This document shows positions 46,535 to 55,648 of a stretch of 64,000 nucleotides of DNA, in pieces. This DNA comes from Cloacibacillus porcorum (GTDB lineage Bacteria; Synergistota; Synergistia; Synergistales; Synergistaceae): assembly GCF_001701045.1 (NCBI RefSeq), contig NZ_CP016757.1, forward strand, positions 1,791,501 through 1,855,500, written 5' to 3'. The notes beneath the pieces were generated by a model. The model searched no databases. It was not told where the DNA came from and saw only the letters and a list, made by a program, of their open reading frames with translations. A program made the translations under genes and the position numbers. Position 1 is the stretch's first letter; each line of letters starts with the position of its first letter.

Positions 46535-48676
46535 TCAGCGGCCTTTCGGCATCAGTATAGAGAAGCTGTCTTCTTCTCCGCCGTCCTCCTCCGGCGGCGT
46601 ATCATCTTCCGCCTCATCGCCGTCGGTGTTTTCCGCCGTCTTTGAGGCGATGATCTCCGCCAGCTCGTCGTCGCTGATCATATCCATCGGCAGGCCGCTC
46701 TTTATTTTAATGAATTTGCGCAGCACGCCCTCGATGTAATAATTTGTATCGGCGATCACCATCGCACCCTCTTTTATACGCTCCGCCTTGATCTCGCTTA
46801 CAAAGCGGTCTTCAAGGAGGTCTCCTGGGGTAAACGATTCTTTGTCGCCCTTCTTTGGCGGCTGCGGGCCGCGTCCAGGTTCCGGCTTTTTTGCCTCCGC
46901 GCCGCCGCCCTTGACGGCGGAGGATCCGGCAATCTTTTCCTTCTCCTTGGCAGTCGTGGTCTTGGCCTTTTTCTTTTTCAGCGCGTCTCTTTCGGGGCCG
47001 TCGATCTCAACGATTATCTGGTTGTTCGTCTCTTTGGCCTTGAGTTCGCTCAGCAGCTCATTGAAGGTCGTTATCGCGCGCGTACCGGTCAGCAGCGGCT
47101 CCTGTGTCGGTTCCTCAATACCGCCGCCGCGTACGGTTATCTCACAGAAGGAGATCGCGTCCTCGGGCACGGTCAGCTCAAAGCTCTTTACAAGAGGCGC
47201 CTTTCTCCAAGGGCGGAATGTGACGTCCACCTTTACCTTGTCGCCGGGCTTGTAAAAGGACTTCTCGTCGGCAATCTCGATCTTTTCGATAAAGACGATC
47301 CGCGGGGTCTTGGTCATCTCGACGTCGAGCTGTACGCCGTAGGGGCTGATCTCTCGGAAGGGGTTCAGCGACATCACCTTGCCCATCGCCTCGATCTCCT
47401 TCTGGAGGGATTTGACGACGTCTTTATCGGAGTAGAAGATGTTGCGGCGCGTCCAGGCTGGCGAAAGATTACCGCCGGAGACTGAATAGGATATCAGCGC
47501 CGTACCCGAGCCACGCTGGGCCCAGAGGCTGTCGATTATCCCCAAGAGACCGGTCGTGCCGATCTCCGGTCCGAGATAGGGATCGGCGACGGTCTGGAAA
47601 CGTTTTGTCTCGCTCTTGTTGGTCTCGACGTCGCGGAAGTTTACCGTGTAGCTTGAGGCGGCGGCAAGCTGACCGAGGGTACCGCCGATCGCCTCCGGGC
47701 GGTCCTGCGTCACAAGACCGGTGATCTTGCCCAGATAGCCAAGTTTGAAGGAGCTCTCCATGCTGGGGATTATCTTTAAGATGCTGGCATCCATCATCGC
47801 GTAGGAGACGCTGCCGCGATTGAACATCGGGTGGGCGAAGGCGACGAAACGTCCGTCTTTGGAAACCGCGGTCAGCGTTCCGATACCGCCGGCCACGAAG
47901 TCGCCCCAGGCAAGCGCCGCTCCCATCGCCGCGCCGGGCTTGGGCTCCCATTTGAGGTTTACCGGGCTGGCGCCCTCGGCGGAAGAGCCAAGCTGAACGA
48001 CGCGGAGCCCCAGCTTATCTTCGAGGCGTTTCGCGTAGCGGCCGCTGATGCCGTCCACAGTCAGCGGCATCATCTTTTTTTCAAGTTTTTCGCCCGACAC
48101 TACCTCGACGCCGTCGGCGGAGAGCGCCTCCGCATCGCCTGACAGCGGTTTTTTATCCTCGGACACCGTCTTATCTCCGGATGTCTCTGCGGCCTTTTTA
48201 TCGGCGCTCGCCGGCTGCTCCGCCGCTACTTCGGGAATATCGAACCAGGGCAGTTTTTCGGGCCAATCCATAGCTTTAGACATCTCTTCTATCGGAGTGA
48301 CAAGGCCAAGATTATTGTCGGCGAATGACCAGCCGTAGCCGATCGCACCTATCAGTTTGCCGTCCACGTAGACTGGGGAGCCGCTCATGCCAGAGGCGAT
48401 ACCGCCGTTTTCACGCACATATTTATCCTCTACACGGATGAGGATGAGGTTTTTGGGGCTCGTCTTTTTGGGAACGATTCCCAGTATCGTAACTTTGAAG
48501 GGCGTTATCTCCGTACCAGAGAGCACCGTCCGCGCGTAACCCGTCATTCCGGGCTTTATCTTCGAAAGGGGCAGCACCGGGTCGCTGGGTACAAATTTGC
48601 CCGCAGCGGCGGCCGCTCCCGCGATGAGGGCGGCGAGAACGGCGGCCGCTGTTATGGCTGTTATGATTTTTTTCAT
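46535..48676 (-). CDS. SpoIVB-type (S55) peptidase-domain protein, exported
   Basis: About 713 residues. An N-terminal signal peptide (MKKIITAITAAAVLAALIAG) is followed by a region ending in GGIASGMSGSPVYVDGKLIG. This contains the S55 Ser (S100) and is the defining motif of SpoIVB-type peptidases. In Bacillus SpoIVB cleaves a membrane signalling protein during sporulation. The downstream ~550 residues include a Lys/Ala-rich linker and an acidic C-terminal tail and are unlike SpoIVB. GGAGG precedes the ATG at 48676. It follows prfB by 17 bases. A role in periplasmic proteolytic signalling is inference. Confidence 0.75.
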   Translation of the reverse strand: MKKIITAITAAAVLAALIAGAAAAAGKFVPSDPVLPLSKIKPGMTGYARTVLSGTEITPFKVTILGIVPKKTSPKNLILIRVEDKYVRENGGIASGMSGSPVYVDGKLIGAIGYGWSFADNNLGLVTPIEEMSKAMDWPEKLPWFDIPEVAAEQPASADKKAAETSGDKTVSEDKKPLSGDAEALSADGVEVVSGEKLEKKMMPLTVDGISGRYAKRLEDKLGLRVVQLGSSAEGASPVNLKWEPKPGAAMGAALAWGDFVAGGIGTLTAVSKDGRFVAFAHPMFNRGSVSYAMMDASILKIIPSMESSFKLGYLGKITGLVTQDRPEAIGGTLGQLAAASSYTVNFRDVETNKSETKRFQTVADPYLGPEIGTTGLLGIIDSLWAQRGSGTALISYSVSGGNLSPAWTRRNIFYSDKDVVKSLQKEIEAMGKVMSLNPFREISPYGVQLDVEMTKTPRIVFIEKIEIADEKSFYKPGDKVKVDVTFRPWRKAPLVKSFELTVPEDAISFCEITVRGGGIEEPTQEPLLTGTRAITTFNELLSELKAKETNNQIIVEIDGPERDALKKKKAKTTTAKEKEKIAGSSAVKGGGAEAKKPEPGRGPQPPKKGDKESFTPGDLLEDRFVSEIKAERIKEGAMVIADTNYYIEGVLRKFIKIKSGLPMDMISDDELAEIIASKTAENTDGDEAEDDTPPEEDGGEEDSFSILMPKGR

Positions 48677-48693
48677 ATTATCCTCCACCTGCG

Positions 48694-49798
48694 CTATTTT
48701 TCGTTTTTGAGGAATCTAAGATACGACATGATCAGCTCGTCGAGCGAGCCGTCAAGCACCGCCTGCACGTTTCCGATCTCGCAGCCTGAGCGGTGGTCTT
48801 TGACCAGCTGAAAGGGCTGCAGCGTGTATGAACGTATCTGACTGCCCCACGCTATGCTCCGCTTTTCTCCCTGTATGCTGTCAAGCTGTTCCTGGCGTTC
48901 CCGCAGCGTCCGCTCGAAGAGTTTTGAACGAAGCACCTGCATCGCGGTCGCCCTGTTCATGTGCTGTGAGCGCTCGGTCTGGCAGCTGACGATGATGCCC
49001 GAGGGGATGTGCGTAATACGCACCGCCGAGTCGGTCATGTTGACGTACTGGCCGCCCGCGCCGCTGGAACGGAAGGTATCCATCTTGAGGTCTTCGGGAC
49101 GGATCTCTATTTCAACGCTCTCCGGCAGCACCGGCATGACCTCTACGGAGGCAAAGCTCGTATGGCGCCGCTTCGCGGAGTCGAAGGGAGAGATGCGCAC
49201 AAGCCGATGGACGCCCTGCTCACCCTTGAGGTAGCCGTAGGCGTAATCTCCCGATACCGATATGGTGACGCTCTTTATGCCGGCCTCCTGGTCGGGAAGC
49301 TCGTCTATCAGTTTTACCGTATAGCCGCGATTTTCCGCCCAGCGCATGTACATGCGGTAGAGCATCTGCGCCCAATCCTGCGAGTCCAGGCCGCCGGCGC
49401 CGGCGTGAACCGTCATTATCGCGTCGCCCGCGTCATATTCTCCGTCGAGCAGGATCAGCGTCTGGTACTCTTCGATGACCTTTTCGAGCTTCTCGGCGCG
49501 GGAATAGAACTCTTTCTCAAGCTCCGGGTCCTCCGCCTCGGCCAGTATCTCTGCGATCGCCTCGATATCCTCGAACTCGCCCCTCATCTCCGCCGCTCTG
49601 TCCAGGCTCGCCTGGCAGCGGGAGAATTCACGCGACACCTCCTGGGCCTCCGGCGAGCCCCAGAAATCCTCTTTTTCCGTTATCTTATGAAGTTCCTTTA
49701 ATTTTGCCTCGATGGAAGGCAGGTCAAAGACTTTCACGCAGCTCATCAAACGATGAACGCAGGTCCGTCATGACGGTCGATATGGGCAACACTACCAT
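48694..49798 (-). CDS. prfB: Peptide chain release factor 2, programmed +1 frameshift
   Basis: A 24-codon first frame (MVVLPISTVMTDLRSSFDEL then RESL) ends at CTT TGA C; a +1 shift gives L-D-L-P-S and continues to a total of about 367 residues. The second part has the RF2 codon-recognition and GGQ region (MDTFRSSGAGGQYVNMTDSA; GGQ drives peptidyl-tRNA hydrolysis). RF2 reads UGA and UAA, so the in-frame UGA makes its own level control. AGGAGG lies 8 bases before the ATG at 49798. A single-frame call would miss the N-terminus. Confidence 0.95.
49723..49729 (-). promoter_or_regulatory. prfB +1 frameshift site (CTTTGAC)
   Basis: CTT TGA C is the canonical slippery codon and stop context for autoregulation of RF2. 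The Shine-Dalgarno-like stimulator seen in E. coli just upstream is weak or absent here (GTGAAAGT). Confidence 0.92.
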
Positions 49799-49897
49799 CA
49801 ATAACCCCTCCTGAAAATACGAATCAATTTTTATTATAACCGCAAAAGAACAAAATCGTATATAATTTTACCGAAGTCGACCGAGGGAAGTGGCAAA

Positions 49898-50908
49898 ATG
49901 GCAAAGACAAATGACGAGGCTACCAGCCGCGCAATGATATTTGAGATGCTGATGGAAAACCCCGGGGAAATCATACCCAGCTCGCTGCTGACTCAAAAGC
50001 TCTCATCTTCGCGTCAGGCGGTATTCAAGGCCGTCTGCGCCCTCAGGGACGAGGGCGTCCCCGTTGAATCGGTCCCGCAGAGGGGGTACCGTCTTGACGG
50101 GATAGAGGGGCTCCAAAGGCTCAGCCCGACGATGATAGAATATTTCCTGCGAGGCAATCCCCTTTTTAACAGATGTATCTATATGAAGGAGACGGACTCC
50201 ACGCAGAAGGTGATAAAAAAGCTCGCGCTGCAGGAGGCCGAGGCTGGCGTTCTGGCGCTTACGGAACGGCAGAGCGAAGGGCGCGGACGCCGCGGCAGAA
50301 GCTGGCAGAGCCTAGACGAGAAAAATTTGATGTTCTCCATGCTTTTGCGCCCGGCGCTGAAGCCTGGCGAGGTGCAGCTGCTGAATCTCGCCGCCGGGCT
50401 TGCCGTTAAGAAGACGCTGCGGGAGCTCTGCGGCATTCCCGCGGAGCTGAAGTGGCCCAACGACATCCTCTGCCGCGGCAGGAAGCTCTGCGGCATCCTT
50501 AGCGAGGCCTCCGGCGAGCCGGACCGGATATATTACGCGGTTACGGGCATCGGTATCAACGTCAATATGGAATCCGCCGACATCCCCGACGATATATCCG
50601 CAGTCGCCACCTCCGTTTGTATCGAAAGCGGAAGACAGTTTGCCAGATGGAAGCTGCTGGTGGAATTTCTCGACCGCTTCGCCGGTTTCATGTGCCTTCT
50701 TACCTCTCGCGGCGGCGCGGCGAAATTGCTCGCGCTTTACCGGACGAGCTGTGATACGATAGGGAAGGATATCCGCGTGATGCAGGACGAAGAGGTATTC
50801 AACGGCAGGGCGACGGATATCACGCCGGAGGGCGCGCTTGTCGTGCAGACCGGTGAGGGAGAAAAAATATTTGCCGCGGCGGATGTTCACCATTTACGCA
50901 TGGCATAA
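49898..50908 (+). CDS. birA: Biotin-protein ligase / biotin repressor
   Basis: A 336-residue protein. Residues 1-75 form a winged helix (SSLLTQKLSSSRQAVFKAVC). The ligase follows with KETDSTQKVIKKLALQEAEA, SEGRGRRGRSWQS (biotinoyl-AMP loop) and LKWPNDILCRGRKLCGILSE. It attaches biotin to carboxylase carriers and, with its helix-turn-helix domain, can repress biotin genes. GAGGG precedes the ATG. Divergent from prfB. selD follows 14 bases after. Confidence 0.93.
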   Translation: MAKTNDEATSRAMIFEMLMENPGEIIPSSLLTQKLSSSRQAVFKAVCALRDEGVPVESVPQRGYRLDGIEGLQRLSPTMIEYFLRGNPLFNRCIYMKETDSTQKVIKKLALQEAEAGVLALTERQSEGRGRRGRSWQSLDEKNLMFSMLLRPALKPGEVQLLNLAAGLAVKKTLRELCGIPAELKWPNDILCRGRKLCGILSEASGEPDRIYYAVTGIGINVNMESADIPDDISAVATSVCIESGRQFARWKLLVEFLDRFAGFMCLLTSRGGAAKLLALYRTSCDTIGKDIRVMQDEEVFNGRATDITPEGALVVQTGEGEKIFAAADVHHLRMA

Positions 50909-50922
50909 GGAGTGAGTATCGG

Positions 50923-51954
50923 ATGAGGCTGACGGAACGCGCCCGCACAAGCGGCTGAGCGGCAAAGATAGCTCCGGCGGAGCTTGACAGTATATTAAAG
51001 AATCTTCCAGTCTTTCGTTCGGAGGAGCTGCTCGCCTCCTGGAATCACGGCGAAGACGCGGCGCTTTGGAAGATAACCGATGAACGGATCGGGATATTGA
51101 CGATCGACTTTATCACCCCGGTGGTCGACGATCCGAAGAGGTTCGGCGAGATCGCGGCGGCGAACTCGCTCAGCGACGTATACGCTATGGGAGGCAGACC
51201 GATAATCGCACTGAACGTCGTCTGCTTCCCTACCTCCTGCGAGCCGATCTCCGTGCTGCAGGATATCCTGGAGGGCGGCGCGCGCAAGGTAATCGAGGCA
51301 CGGACGATGCTGGCGGGCGGCCACAGCGTGCAGGACGAGGAGCCGAAGTACGGCCTCGTCGTCTTTGGCGAGGTGGAGAGCAACGAAATGTGGACCGTCG
51401 GCAGCGCCAAGGAGGGTGATTCGCTCATCCTTACGAAGCCGATAGGCACGGGGATCGCCGTCACGGCGATCAAGGCGGGGCTATTCTCACCGGAGAACAC
51501 CGAGGCGGCGGAGCTTAATATGGCAAGGCTCAACGCGGTACCGCCGCTGCTGCCCAAGAGGCTTCGCATGGCGGTAAACGCCTGTACGGACCTTACGGGC
51601 TTCGGACTGGCCAGCCACGCGCTCGACCTTGCATCAGAGGGGGTCTCGCTGGAGATAGACTGCGCGAAGATCCCGCTGCTGCCCGGAATAGCGGAGATGG
51701 CGGATATGGGGCTGATACCGGCCGGTTCCTATGAGAACAAGAAATATATCGGCGCTAAGGTCGTCAACTACTCGCCTATGGGACGTTTTGCAGAGGACAT
51801 CGCCTTTGACCCCCAGACATCGGGCGGACTGCTGCTCGCGATCCCGCCGCGCGAGGCTGAAGAGGTCGCCGCGATACTTAGGAAAAACGGTTTTGCCGAG
51901 ACGGCGCTGATTGGAAGGTTCATAAAGGGAGAGGAAAAACTGATCTTAAAGTAA
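50923..51954 (+). CDS. selD: Selenide, water dikinase with selenocysteine
   Basis: A 343-residue selenophosphate synthetase. Read through an in-frame TGA at codon 12 (50956-50958), the start is MRLTERARTSG-U-AAKIAP, placing Sec where SelD enzymes carry the catalytic Cys or Sec. It then runs on through ITPVVDDPKRFGEIAAANSL, AGGHSVQDEEPKYGL and TDLTGFGLASHAL. Without recoding the frame would start only at about codon 59 and lose the active site. AGGAG lies upstream. It makes the selenium donor for tRNA-Sec, so the cell should also have selA, selB and selC, not in this window. Confidence 0.94.
50956..50984 (+). promoter_or_regulatory. UGA(Sec) codon and bacterial SECIS hairpin
   Basis: A 6-bp stem, AGCTCC at 50970-50975 with GGAGCT at 50979-50984 and loop GGC, lies 11 bases past the UGA. 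Position and size fit a bacterial SECIS element bound by SelB. Confidence 0.75.
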
Positions 51955-51969
51955 TCTCCGGAAAAAATT

Positions 51970-52011
51970 AAAGGGTGGGCTGACCTATTGTCGTCAGCTC
52001 ACCCTTTTTAA
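51970..52011. terminator. Terminator shared by selD and the small membrane protein
   Basis: AAAGGGTGGGCTGAC pairs with GTCAGCTCACCCTTT (one G-U). TTTTTAATT follows on the plus strand and TTTAATTTTTT on the minus strand, so it can serve both converging genes. Confidence 0.88.
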
Positions 52012-52030
52012 TTGCGGCCCTCTCATCGTT

Positions 52031-52231
52031 CTAGGCGATAACGTATATTGCCGCGCCGGCAACGCAGGCGACCGCCGCAAGTCCGAGCATCAGCATGTTG
52101 TTGACCTCTCCGGCCTTCTTCCGATCCTCCGCGCTGAATTCCCTGTAGCCGCAGTTCGTGGAGAGGTTTTCTTTTCCATCCATGTCGTACCATTTCTTGA
52201 GATAAACCGGCGTTCTGAGTGTGAATTTCAT
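52031..52231 (-). CDS. Small single-pass membrane protein, unknown
   Basis: About 66 residues: a polar basic and acidic N-terminal half (start MKFTLRTPVYLKKWYDMDGK) and one C-terminal membrane segment (MLMLGLAAVACVAGAAIYVI). GGAGG lies 8 bases before the ATG at 52231. The good ribosome site, own terminator and clear hydrophobic tail suggest it is real. I do not recognise the family; it resembles tail-anchored small proteins only in layout. Confidence 0.65.
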   Translation of the reverse strand: MKFTLRTPVYLKKWYDMDGKENLSTNCGYREFSAEDRKKAGEVNNMLMLGLAAVACVAGAAIYVIA

Positions 52232-52440
52232 CTTCATATCCTCCTGTATCTGTTGTATTTATTATCTTGGTGCCGCTCGTTCTTTGTGATTATATTTTCG
52301 CAGAAGAGGTCGTTTTCAGCCATAGAGAGCTGAAAGAACTTAGGCAGCTTTACTAAAAAAACTAAATCAGTTCGCTATTTTCGCTTCAGTTTTGGTATAA
52401 TCGCACAAAGATGTCGTTTATTCGGGATTGGAGAGGCAAA

Positions 52441-52914
52441 ATGAGAGAGAGACAGATAACGCTGGACGAGACAGACTGGAAAATACTTGAGACGCTGCAG
52501 GATAACGCCCGTTCCACCTTTACGGAGATCGGGCAGATCGTGGGGCTCACCGCTCCCGCCGTCAGAGAGCGGATCAGGCGTATGGAGGACGAAGAACTCA
52601 TCGCGGGATACAGGCCGGTTATCAACTATAATGTCCTTGGCCGCCCGCTGCACGCACTGATCTCTCTTAAATACAAAAGTGCCTCACGCGCCGCGGAGCG
52701 CTCGGAGTTTTCACAGCTTGGCCTTTTTAAGGATATTCCAGGCGTGCTGAGGTCATGGCTGGTGACCGGCGACACGGAATGCGTAATAGAGGCGGTCACC
52801 GCAACGATGAAGGAACTCGACGCGATACTCGTGGAGCTTAACAGGCTGGGCTTCCTCACCGTAACATATATGGTACTTGAGGATACGGGAGAGAGAAACT
52901 GCCGCAAACTCTAA
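52441..52914 (+). CDS. Lrp/AsnC-family transcriptional regulator
   Basis: About 157 residues. The N-terminal winged helix (LDETDWKILETLQDNARSTF, PAVRERIRRMEDEELIAGYR) and C-terminal RAM domain (ALISLKYKS onwards) are typical. Such proteins sense amino acids as octamers. GAGAGG precedes the ATG at 52441; a possible extended -10 (TGGTATAAT) ends at 52401. No adjacent metabolic gene reveals its target. Confidence 0.9.
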   Translation: MRERQITLDETDWKILETLQDNARSTFTEIGQIVGLTAPAVRERIRRMEDEELIAGYRPVINYNVLGRPLHALISLKYKSASRAAERSEFSQLGLFKDIPGVLRSWLVTGDTECVIEAVTATMKELDAILVELNRLGFLTVTYMVLEDTGERNCRKL

Positions 52915-53157
52915 CGCCGCGCCTTTTATTTAACAACCTTCGATAAGCACCGAATTAGCATAAACAGCTCGCCGTGGTGGTTAGCAATATTGGCAGCAGG
53001 CGGGCGGCATATACTGTTTATTTTTGTTGTCTTGGACAATTTCCAGAATATCCTGTCCAGCTAAGGAAGCTGGTATCGTCACCTTTAGATAGTTGCCCGC
53101 AAAACCAGCCTGTGCCGCTGTCAAAAACTTTCCATTTATCTCCAAATATGGCCTATC
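52915..53157. other. Intergenic region with a possible SymE-like remnant
   Basis: On the minus strand a frame around 52985-53150 reads PYLEINGKFLTAAQAGFAGN then YLKVTIPASLAGQDILEIVQ. The GKxL..AGF..G..LKV pattern is like SymE-type (AbrB-fold) toxins. Its only upstream start codon lies inside the terminator hairpin, so it is probably a remnant or chance. Confidence 0.25.
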
Positions 53158-53205
53158 CCAAAAAGAGGACGTCCGCCGCGATGTGACAGGGACGTCCTCT
53201 TTTTG
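53158..53205. terminator. Terminator of the Bam-Lpx operon
   Basis: A 14-bp perfect stem (AAAAGAGGACGTCC / GGACGTCCTCTTTT) with a 15-base loop, about 25 bases past the LptF/G stop. Symmetric T-runs allow it to work in both directions. Confidence 0.9.
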
Positions 53206-53228
53206 TGCCATTTTTGTATCTTACTTTA

Positions 53229-54356
53229 TTATCCCAGCCTGTTTGCCCGCGAGCAGAGCCAGATGGAGATAACAAGAAATACCGCGTTGGCCGTCCAGGC
53301 GGCGACGAAGGGCGGAAGAGTGCCGCTCTCGCCGAGGGCTCGGCTGAACGACATTATCACGTAGTAGACAAAGATGATAATGACGCTGTATCCCAGCCCT
53401 ACGCCAGAGCTTGAACGCTGCGGCCTGCTGCCGAGCGCGGCTCCCAGCATCGCGAATATCAGGCAGGCCCAGGGAACGGCAATCCTCAGCTGAAGCGCCA
53501 TCCAAAGGTCTCCCGTGCCCTCGCCCATCTTTTCTTTGAGCTTCACGGCGGTGACGAGCTCCGGAATTGTCATCTCATCGGGAGAACTGGACTTGGTGGA
53601 GATCTCGTCCGGTCCGAGATTGAGAGTGAGCGCCTGACGGTTGAACTTAAAGAGCAGTCCCACCTCTTTGGTCTCTTTCTTTATCTCATAGACCGCGCCG
53701 TCCTCAAGCCACCAGCTGCCGTCGACCCATTTGCCGCGCTGTGCCGATATTATCCGCGCGAGACGGCCCTCTTCGAACTCTTCCACCGTCACGTCCTTCA
53801 TGTCCTTGGTGGAATTATCCATCTGGTCGACGTAAATCACGCGCTTTATCACGCCGTCGCTCTCCTCTTTGAGGAAGACCTTCTGCGTAAAGATCGGCGC
53901 CGATTCGCGCAGGACCTCGTATTTCATCACGTTAGCCGCGGCGCGCTCGCTCATCGGCACGATGCTTTCGTTGATGAAAAAGGCGCATATCGAGACGAAG
54001 AAGGCCGCGATCACCACCGGACGCACAATACGCTGAAAAGAGAGCCCCGCAGATTTCAGCGCCACAAGCTCGGAGTTCGCCGAAAGTTTGCCAAAACCCA
54101 GCAGCGCCGCGAGCAGGCAGCTCATGGGGATGGTAAAGACGACGAGCCTTGGCATGTAGTACAGGAAGAGCCTGATCACAATACCAATCGAGACGCCCTT
54201 CTGGATGATAAGATCCGCCATCTGAAAGAGCAGGCCACCGGCTACAAGAATTATGGTAAAGGCTATGAGCCCGAAGAAAAAGGGCGCCTTGAGCTCTCCC
54301 AGGATAAATCGGTCGAGCGCCCTCATTCTAAAAGAAAATTTATCAGAACTATTCAA
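53229..54356 (-). CDS. LptF/LptG-family permease
   Basis: A 375-residue YjgP/YjgQ protein with three membrane segments at each end and a large periplasmic domain between. It is the membrane half of the LptB2FG transporter that extracts LPS from the inner membrane. Only one of the pair is here; whether LptF or LptG cannot be told, and some diderms keep them apart. The start is a TTG overlapping the kdsC stop, with GGAGA upstream. Last gene of the operon. Confidence 0.88.
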   Translation of the reverse strand: MNSSDKFSFRMRALDRFILGELKAPFFFGLIAFTIILVAGGLLFQMADLIIQKGVSIGIVIRLFLYYMPRLVVFTIPMSCLLAALLGFGKLSANSELVALKSAGLSFQRIVRPVVIAAFFVSICAFFINESIVPMSERAAANVMKYEVLRESAPIFTQKVFLKEESDGVIKRVIYVDQMDNSTKDMKDVTVEEFEEGRLARIISAQRGKWVDGSWWLEDGAVYEIKKETKEVGLLFKFNRQALTLNLGPDEISTKSSSPDEMTIPELVTAVKLKEKMGEGTGDLWMALQLRIAVPWACLIFAMLGAALGSRPQRSSSGVGLGYSVIIIFVYYVIMSFSRALGESGTLPPFVAAWTANAVFLVISIWLCSRANRLG

Positions 54357-54829
54357 CGGTCTTCTCCACTATTCAGCCTGATTATTCTGTCCGCACACTC
54401 ACGCACGGCGCCTCTGCCTCCGCACCGGTCCGTGACGTAATCCGCGCATGCGATTACAGACGGATGGGCGTTGGCGACGGCGAAACCAACTCCGGACCAT
54501 TTGATACATTCGATATCCGGCGTATCGTCCCCGGCGTAGGCGGTCTCCGCGGCGGTTATTCCCCATTCAGCAGTAAGCGAGCGAAGGTCCCGCAGCTTGT
54601 CGTCCGTGCCGTTGATGCAGCGCGATATTTTGAGGTTGTCGCCACGCTGCTGCGTCGGCGCGGAGTAACGGCCACTGATGAAGACGACCTTGACCCCGCT
54701 TCGCAGGAGCAGCGCTATCCCCTGCCCGTCCTGAACGTCGAAACGCTTCAGTTCGTTGCCGGAGCCGTCCATATAAATGCCGCCATCGGTCAAAGTGCCG
54801 TCGACATCCATCGCGAATAGTTTAATCAA
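54353..54829 (-). CDS. kdsC: KDO-8-phosphate phosphatase (HAD family)
   Basis: A 158-residue HAD hydrolase with FAMDVDGTLTDGGIYMDGSG (nucleophile Asp), FISGR and AYAGDDTPDIECI. Small size without a cap domain is typical of KdsC, which releases KDO for the inner core of LPS. The TTG start has GAGGA upstream and overlaps the lpxA stop by 8 bases. kdsA and kdsB are not in this window. Confidence 0.9.
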   Translation of the reverse strand: MIKLFAMDVDGTLTDGGIYMDGSGNELKRFDVQDGQGIALLLRSGVKVVFISGRYSAPTQQRGDNLKISRCINGTDDKLRDLRSLTAEWGITAAETAYAGDDTPDIECIKWSGVGFAVANAHPSVIACADYVTDRCGGRGAVRECADRIIRLNSGEDR

Positions 54830-55643
54830 CTTTATCCTCTGTCTTATGGTGCCAATCCTGCGTCATACGCGGAGTGAAGCCCCTTGTGCTGTTCGCCGCG
54901 AAGTCGAGAATCATCTGCGCCTCATGGTCATCAGGATATTTCTCCTGTACCTGGCGCAGCCCCTCCCTTACGGTGAGCTTTGAATTATAGATCAGCTTGT
55001 ACATATCACGTATCTTCCGGCGCGTCTGAATATCTATATTGCGGCGGCGCAGTCCGACCTTGTTGATATCATAGACGCGCATCGGTATCCCCGCGGCGAG
55101 ACAATAGGGCGGGACGTCCTGCGTGATACGCGAAAGACCGCCGACCATGCAGTATGAGCCGATGTGCGTGAACTGATGAAAACCGGTCATACCGCCGATA
55201 ACGACGTAGTCTCCTACATGGACATGACCCGAGAGGCCGGCCTTGTTTGCGACCGTACATTCTCTGCCAACATGGACGTTATGGGCAAAATGCACACCCT
55301 CCATAATGAAGCAGCCGTCCCCCACCGTGGTCGACTCACCCTCGCCAACGGCACGGTTGATGGTGACATATTCCCGGCAGACAACCCTGTCGCCGATGAC
55401 AGCCCAAGTTTCCTCTCCCTTATAGCTGAGATCCTGCGGTACGCCGCCGATCACGGCGTGTTCGTGGATAACACAGCCAGAGCCAAGTTTTGTGTAGTCG
55501 CAGACCCTGGAAAAGGCTCTCAGTATTGTTCCCGAGCCGATCTTGGTCTTCGCGTCGACGATACAATAAGGACCAATATTTACGTTATCGCCTAACTCCG
55601 CGTCTTTGTCCACAATAGCTGTCGGATGTATTTGGACGCTCAT
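54822..55643 (-). CDS. lpxA: UDP-N-acetylglucosamine acyltransferase (LpxA)
   Basis: A 273-residue left-handed beta-helix protein of hexapeptide repeats (start MSVQIHPTAIVDKDAELGDN) with the catalytic His in GVHFAHNVHVGRECTVANKA. It adds a 3-hydroxyacyl chain to the sugar O3 (or to the 3-amino group if a GnnAB-modified sugar is used), the first step of lipid A. Short spacing to fabZ, which supplies the acyl-ACP pathway step that competes for substrate. Confidence 0.95.
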   Translation of the reverse strand: MSVQIHPTAIVDKDAELGDNVNIGPYCIVDAKTKIGSGTILRAFSRVCDYTKLGSGCVIHEHAVIGGVPQDLSYKGEETWAVIGDRVVCREYVTINRAVGEGESTTVGDGCFIMEGVHFAHNVHVGRECTVANKAGLSGHVHVGDYVVIGGMTGFHQFTHIGSYCMVGGLSRITQDVPPYCLAAGIPMRVYDINKVGLRRRNIDIQTRRKIRDMYKLIYNSKLTVREGLRQVQEKYPDDHEAQMILDFAANSTRGFTPRMTQDWHHKTEDKVD

Positions 55644-55648
55644 CTTCT

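Noticed and set aside
52981-53211. SymE-like toxin gene
   Set aside because: The pattern is suggestive, but the only start codon lies in the operon terminator and no ribosome site is present; kept only as a note.
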